Assembly (NCBI GenBank): GCA_030849075.1
Contig: JASAOO010003323.1
Coordinates: 1 to 41,351, forward strand
DNA: 41,351 nucleotides
Reading direction: 5' to 3'
DNA from: Zelonia costaricensis
Lineage: Eukaryota > Euglenozoa > Kinetoplastea > Trypanosomatida > Trypanosomatidae
A program made the translations under genes and the position numbers. Numbering within the stretch: position 1 is the stretch's first letter; the number at the start of each line of letters is the position of its first letter. Positions 38,190 to 41,351 of this stretch are shown here, one piece after another. A model generated the notes under the pieces. It did not search any database. It was not told the DNA's origin and saw nothing but the letters and a program-made list of their open reading frames with translations.

Positions 38190-39847
38190 CTTGGAAGGAG
38201 TGTGGTGGAAGGGGACTACGGGTTCTGTGCAACGGCAAGCAGAAAGGGGGAGTCGATGAGGCGTTGGGGTGCGTGTACGTGTGTGTGCAAGAGGGGCACC
38301 AAGGCAGCACAAGAGAGAATGGGGAAGCGGAGGCGGACGGTGAGAGGGCAGGAAGCGGTGCACGAGCGGCGTGGACTGTGCGTGTGCAGGAAAAGCTGCA
38401 GCATCTGCAAGCGCCTGAGGAGACTCACTCGTAAGTGTCGCATGACGCGGTGAGGCAGCACGAGTACGCGTCAAAGCCGCTCGGGTAGCCCCGCGTCCCG
38501 TCAGTGTGGCCGCACGGCGCCCAACGCAAGACAAGCAGTCGCAGTGACGCGCCTTGTGCGACGTTGGCTGCGAGGAGGCCAGCGATGACGGGTCGCTGAG
38601 GGGAGAGAGGTGCACGAGCGCTACGAAGGCGCCTGCGACCCTCAAGGCACACAAGCCCGACGGCGCCCCCCCCCCCCCTCTCACCACCTCCTCCCCATGC
38701 GTCACAGCCCTCTGCGGCACGGGAACGCGGCTGTCGCGTGCCTGTATGCCTTCCTCTGTCCTTCGCGTCACTTCTTCACTTTGTACGCCATTTGTGCGAG
38801 TTTCTTTGCTCATTTCGGTTGGCAGAAGCGCCGGGCAGCCGGGGGCACCAACACGCACCACGCCGGCAGCGTCGTATACAAACACGCACACACGCACACA
38901 CGCAACCTTGAAACATGCACAGGTCTCAAAATCCGCACCGACGCGGCGTGTGCAGGAGGACAATGAGAAGCGTGCTGCGAAGCCGCAGCGGCGGAGAGTG
39001 GGCACTGGGCAGGGCGGACCACACCGACAATCTCATCGGCTGCTCACCCCGTATTTGGAAAGCAACACAGCGTGCCCCACGCAAGAGGGAGGCGGCGCTG
39101 AGAAAGGGCGGGAGCGGGTGTGAACAGCCGAGGATAGGGGACGATAGATGGCGTGCCACCGCGCACTACGCCGGCCAAGACACCGCAATTCAGCCTTCCT
39201 ACTACTTCTGCTTGAGGGTGATCGTGTGTGCTTGTGTGTGTATGTGTGTCCTCTTTCTCTCTCTCCAGCTCTCGCGTGTGTGAGTTCGTTAGCATTTTTT
39301 CTTTTTCGTAAGGAGAGGTGCGAGCTTGTACGTGCGAGCTCTCACTGCCGCGCGCCGACGAAGAGCGAGGAGCGGTGTGGTGTATAGAGTGTTTCAAGGT
39401 GCGGGTGGCGTTGAGAGGCGCGCACGACTAGCCTTGCTATTCCTTCGCTGCATCCGATCCTTTTTTTTACCTGTGACACACGCACATTTTTTTTAAATTT
39501 CTCTCGTCCTCTTGTCAAAGACGCGCCGCTTGCCGATCCACTGTGCTGACTTCAACAGCCCTATCATCCCACACACACACACGCACACGCGCGCAGGAAA
39601 AGGAAAAAGGAAGAAGGGTGTCTGAAAGTCTCGTGGAAGAACGTGACAGCGTAGCGCAGGTCGTGCAAAGGGAGAGATGGCTCTCTTCAAGGAACGAACC
39701 GCCCTCCCCCGCACCTGCATCTGAGCTCCCTCCTTATTCTTGAGCCTGAGCTTTTCTTCTGGGAAAAGGACGCTGCACGGCTGCGGCTGCACTGTCAAAG
39801 GGGCAGCCGTAAAAACACACGCAGGCGTCCGGTGGGTGCGCGAGTGC

Positions 39848-39848
<1 letters not shown>

Positions 39849-39891
<43 letters not shown>

Positions 39892-39907
39892 GTGTGTGTG
39901 TGTGTGT
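39849..39907. repeat. Long TG/CA microsatellite
   Basis: About 29 TG dinucleotides with a single interruption (TGCGTG) on the plus strand, the longest dinucleotide repeat in the window, in the gene-free right end. Confidence 0.95.
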
Positions 39908-40224
39908 CAGCCGGTGTATCTGTCGAATGCGACAGTGCGCATTCCATGGAGCCTCGCTGTTGCTGCTGCTTTTACATGCTGTCTTCAAGTGTGGGTGTGT
40001 GCCTGTGTTTTGCCTGCTCCCCCGCACGCGCCTCCCCTTGGCAGGCCAGTGACTCTCCGACGTCGGAGTCGTGCGTTTGGTTACCTTGGGTAAATATGGC
40101 AGAAACGAGCTGGAAAGAAGGGGGTCAACAAGGCGGGACAGCGCACCGAGAAAAAAAACAGAGACACAATAAACGAAGTCACAGAGCTTGACAATTCCGA
40201 AAGAAGCCAGCGCAGGAGCAGAAC

Positions 40225-40225
40225 N
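40225..40225. other. Ambiguous base (N), possible sequence join
   Basis: A single N at 40225 separates purine-rich sequence (AGGAGCAGAAC) from pyrimidine-rich sequence (CCCTCCCTTCC). Unlike the N at 4381, no duplicated flank is visible. It may mark a contig join or one unresolved base. Confidence 0.7.
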
Positions 40226-41351
40226 CCCTCCCTTCCTCAGCTTCGTACAACGACAAAAGCAAGAGAGGAAGTGGGGAGGACGAGTCGCTGGGCGTCACGT
40301 CGAGGATGCCACGATGTTGCCAACCGCACACAGACACCGACACACCACACACACATACACACACAGTGAGAGACGTAAGTAACGTCGTGTGACCAAACGG
40401 GAACCCTTGGCGAAGATCACGGCGCAGTACAAGGGCAGCGGAGACAGAGCAAGATAGATCGGCGCATCAAGTCGTATGTCGAGGAGGGGGAACAAGATAG
40501 CCAAGAGAAAGCACGCGGGCGTCAACAGCACGGGAGTAGAGAGGGAAAGGAAGTCAGTAAACAAGAGGGGGAAGAGAGAAGAAAAAGAAAAGGAATGAAC
40601 CAAACACCAAGTCAAGTCACCCGCGGCGAGGGCCCAACGAGTTTCTGTGCCTTCCTTCTCTTCATCTGTGCATCCTCTTCTTTTTCTTTCTTTTGCTCTG
40701 CACGCAGCGGTGCGTGTGCACAAGCGCACAGACGTCACACAGGGGCCGGCGCAGGACGAGGAGACAACGCGGCCCATCACCGAGCGTTTCGCTAAGCCGT
40801 GGCAGAGAAAGAGGAAGCGATGGAGACGTCCAGGCACCAACAAAACACGAAGGCCTCTTGTACCCTGAGCAGTACAGGCAAACACGCAAGCACCCAAACA
40901 CACCGACAAGCACATACTTTTCGCCGCACAGACATTCGCACACGCACACTCACTGGACGACTTCGCCTTCGACAACACAGCGCATTCCTGCACTATTGTA
41001 GTTAGGGAGGGGAGCGGAAACGAGAAGAGGACAGCCGCGACCCTCGCCATGAAGCTCCACTTCGAAAAAAAAGTGAGGGAAACTGACAAGCGAGCCGCTG
41101 CATCAGCCCCCACTCATGCAGGCGCGCGAGGCAGCTGCAAGTGTAAAAGAAAGAAAGCGAAAGTGAGGGACAGCGAGACGCTGATGCTACAGGGCAGGCG
41201 AGGAGCCGAATTGCGGCAGTGGGGAGAGGGGTGGTTCCGCGTAAGCGCCGGAGAGGGTGGTGAGCCACTCACCAACGAGCGCGGCACCCTACCACTGCCA
41301 AAGTAGTCGACGCTTCCCGCGCGCCCCCTTCCTTCAGGCGTCACCTGTGAC

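Larger units (their letters stand above)
38035..41351. other. Gene-free right end of the window
   Basis: No credible gene in 3.3 kb. Near MBF1 the plus strand is purine-rich, as elsewhere in the unit. From about 38650 to 39500 plus-strand pyrimidine tracts appear: a C/T run at 38667-38697, T-rich runs at 39294-39306, 39462-39470 and 39486-39494. Beyond that the strand bias is mixed. A long TG run lies at 39849-39907 and an ambiguous base at 40225. It may be the 3' UTR of a gene beyond the right edge or a region where transcription starts. Confidence 0.5.

Noticed and set aside
40295..41113. 272-codon minus-strand open frame with hydrophobic stretches
   Set aside because: Its Cys/Val/Leu/Ser-rich translation comes from CA-repeat and pyrimidine-rich DNA. 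There is no domain, and it runs to the spacer's composition on both sides. Kept as a low-probability candidate only.
1..41351. tRNA, snoRNA, rRNA, CRISPR or intact transposon
   Set aside because: By eye I found no tRNA-like T-loop with paired arms, no convincing C/D box pair arrays, no regular spacer-repeat array and no transposase or reverse-transcriptase frame. A covariance-model search would be needed to exclude small RNAs.

Overview
The window looks like nuclear DNA of a trypanosomatid (Leishmania, Leptomonas or Crithidia type). All 13 recognisable genes lie on the minus strand, none shows an intron, and they are separated by 0.7-3.9 kb spacers full of polypyrimidine runs (on the transcribed strand), CA/TG microsatellites and G/C homopolymers. 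The coding sequence is strongly GC-rich at third positions. Gene content fits too: a glycosomal PEX13 ending in TKL, a divergent clathrin light chain, and lineage-style kinases. This is one segment of a polycistronic transcription unit read from high to low coordinates. Genes would be matured by trans-splicing and polyadenylation rather than by individual promoters.

Layout in transcription order (right to left): 38.0-41.4 kb gene-free; MBF1 co-activator (38034-37543); RCK-type MAP-kinase-like kinase (36063-34837); a 3.9 kb spacer; a 1548-residue type I surface-type protein with a Thr-rich stalk (30963-26317); EBP1/PA2G4-like M24 pseudo-peptidase (24796-23645); a minimal STE11-like kinase with DFD in place of DFG (21614-20772); a CAMK-like kinase fused to a C-terminal CAP-Gly domain (18879-16966); derlin with a p97-binding SHP box (15702-14944); Qa-SNARE (14212-13523); clathrin light chain (12640-11873); fibrillarin (10738-9824); a membrane protein with two degenerate J-like segments (8255-7071); a J-domain/coiled-coil protein (6378-5059); PEX13 (3371-2025); and 2 kb of downstream sequence.

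Trypanosomatid units mix unrelated functions, so adjacency does not imply a pathway. Loose themes are visible: membrane traffic and ER quality control (clathrin light chain, Qa-SNARE, derlin, the J-like membrane protein), signalling (three kinases), RNA/translation (fibrillarin, EBP1-like, MBF1) and glycosome import (PEX13).

The items most worth following up are the unrecognised modular surface protein, the kinase/CAP-Gly fusion and the ambiguity of its start codon, the DFD kinase, the HPD-less tandem J-like protein, the unusually short predicted 5' UTRs of several genes, and a probable assembly join at 4325-4438. No tRNA, rRNA, CRISPR array or intact mobile element was found.
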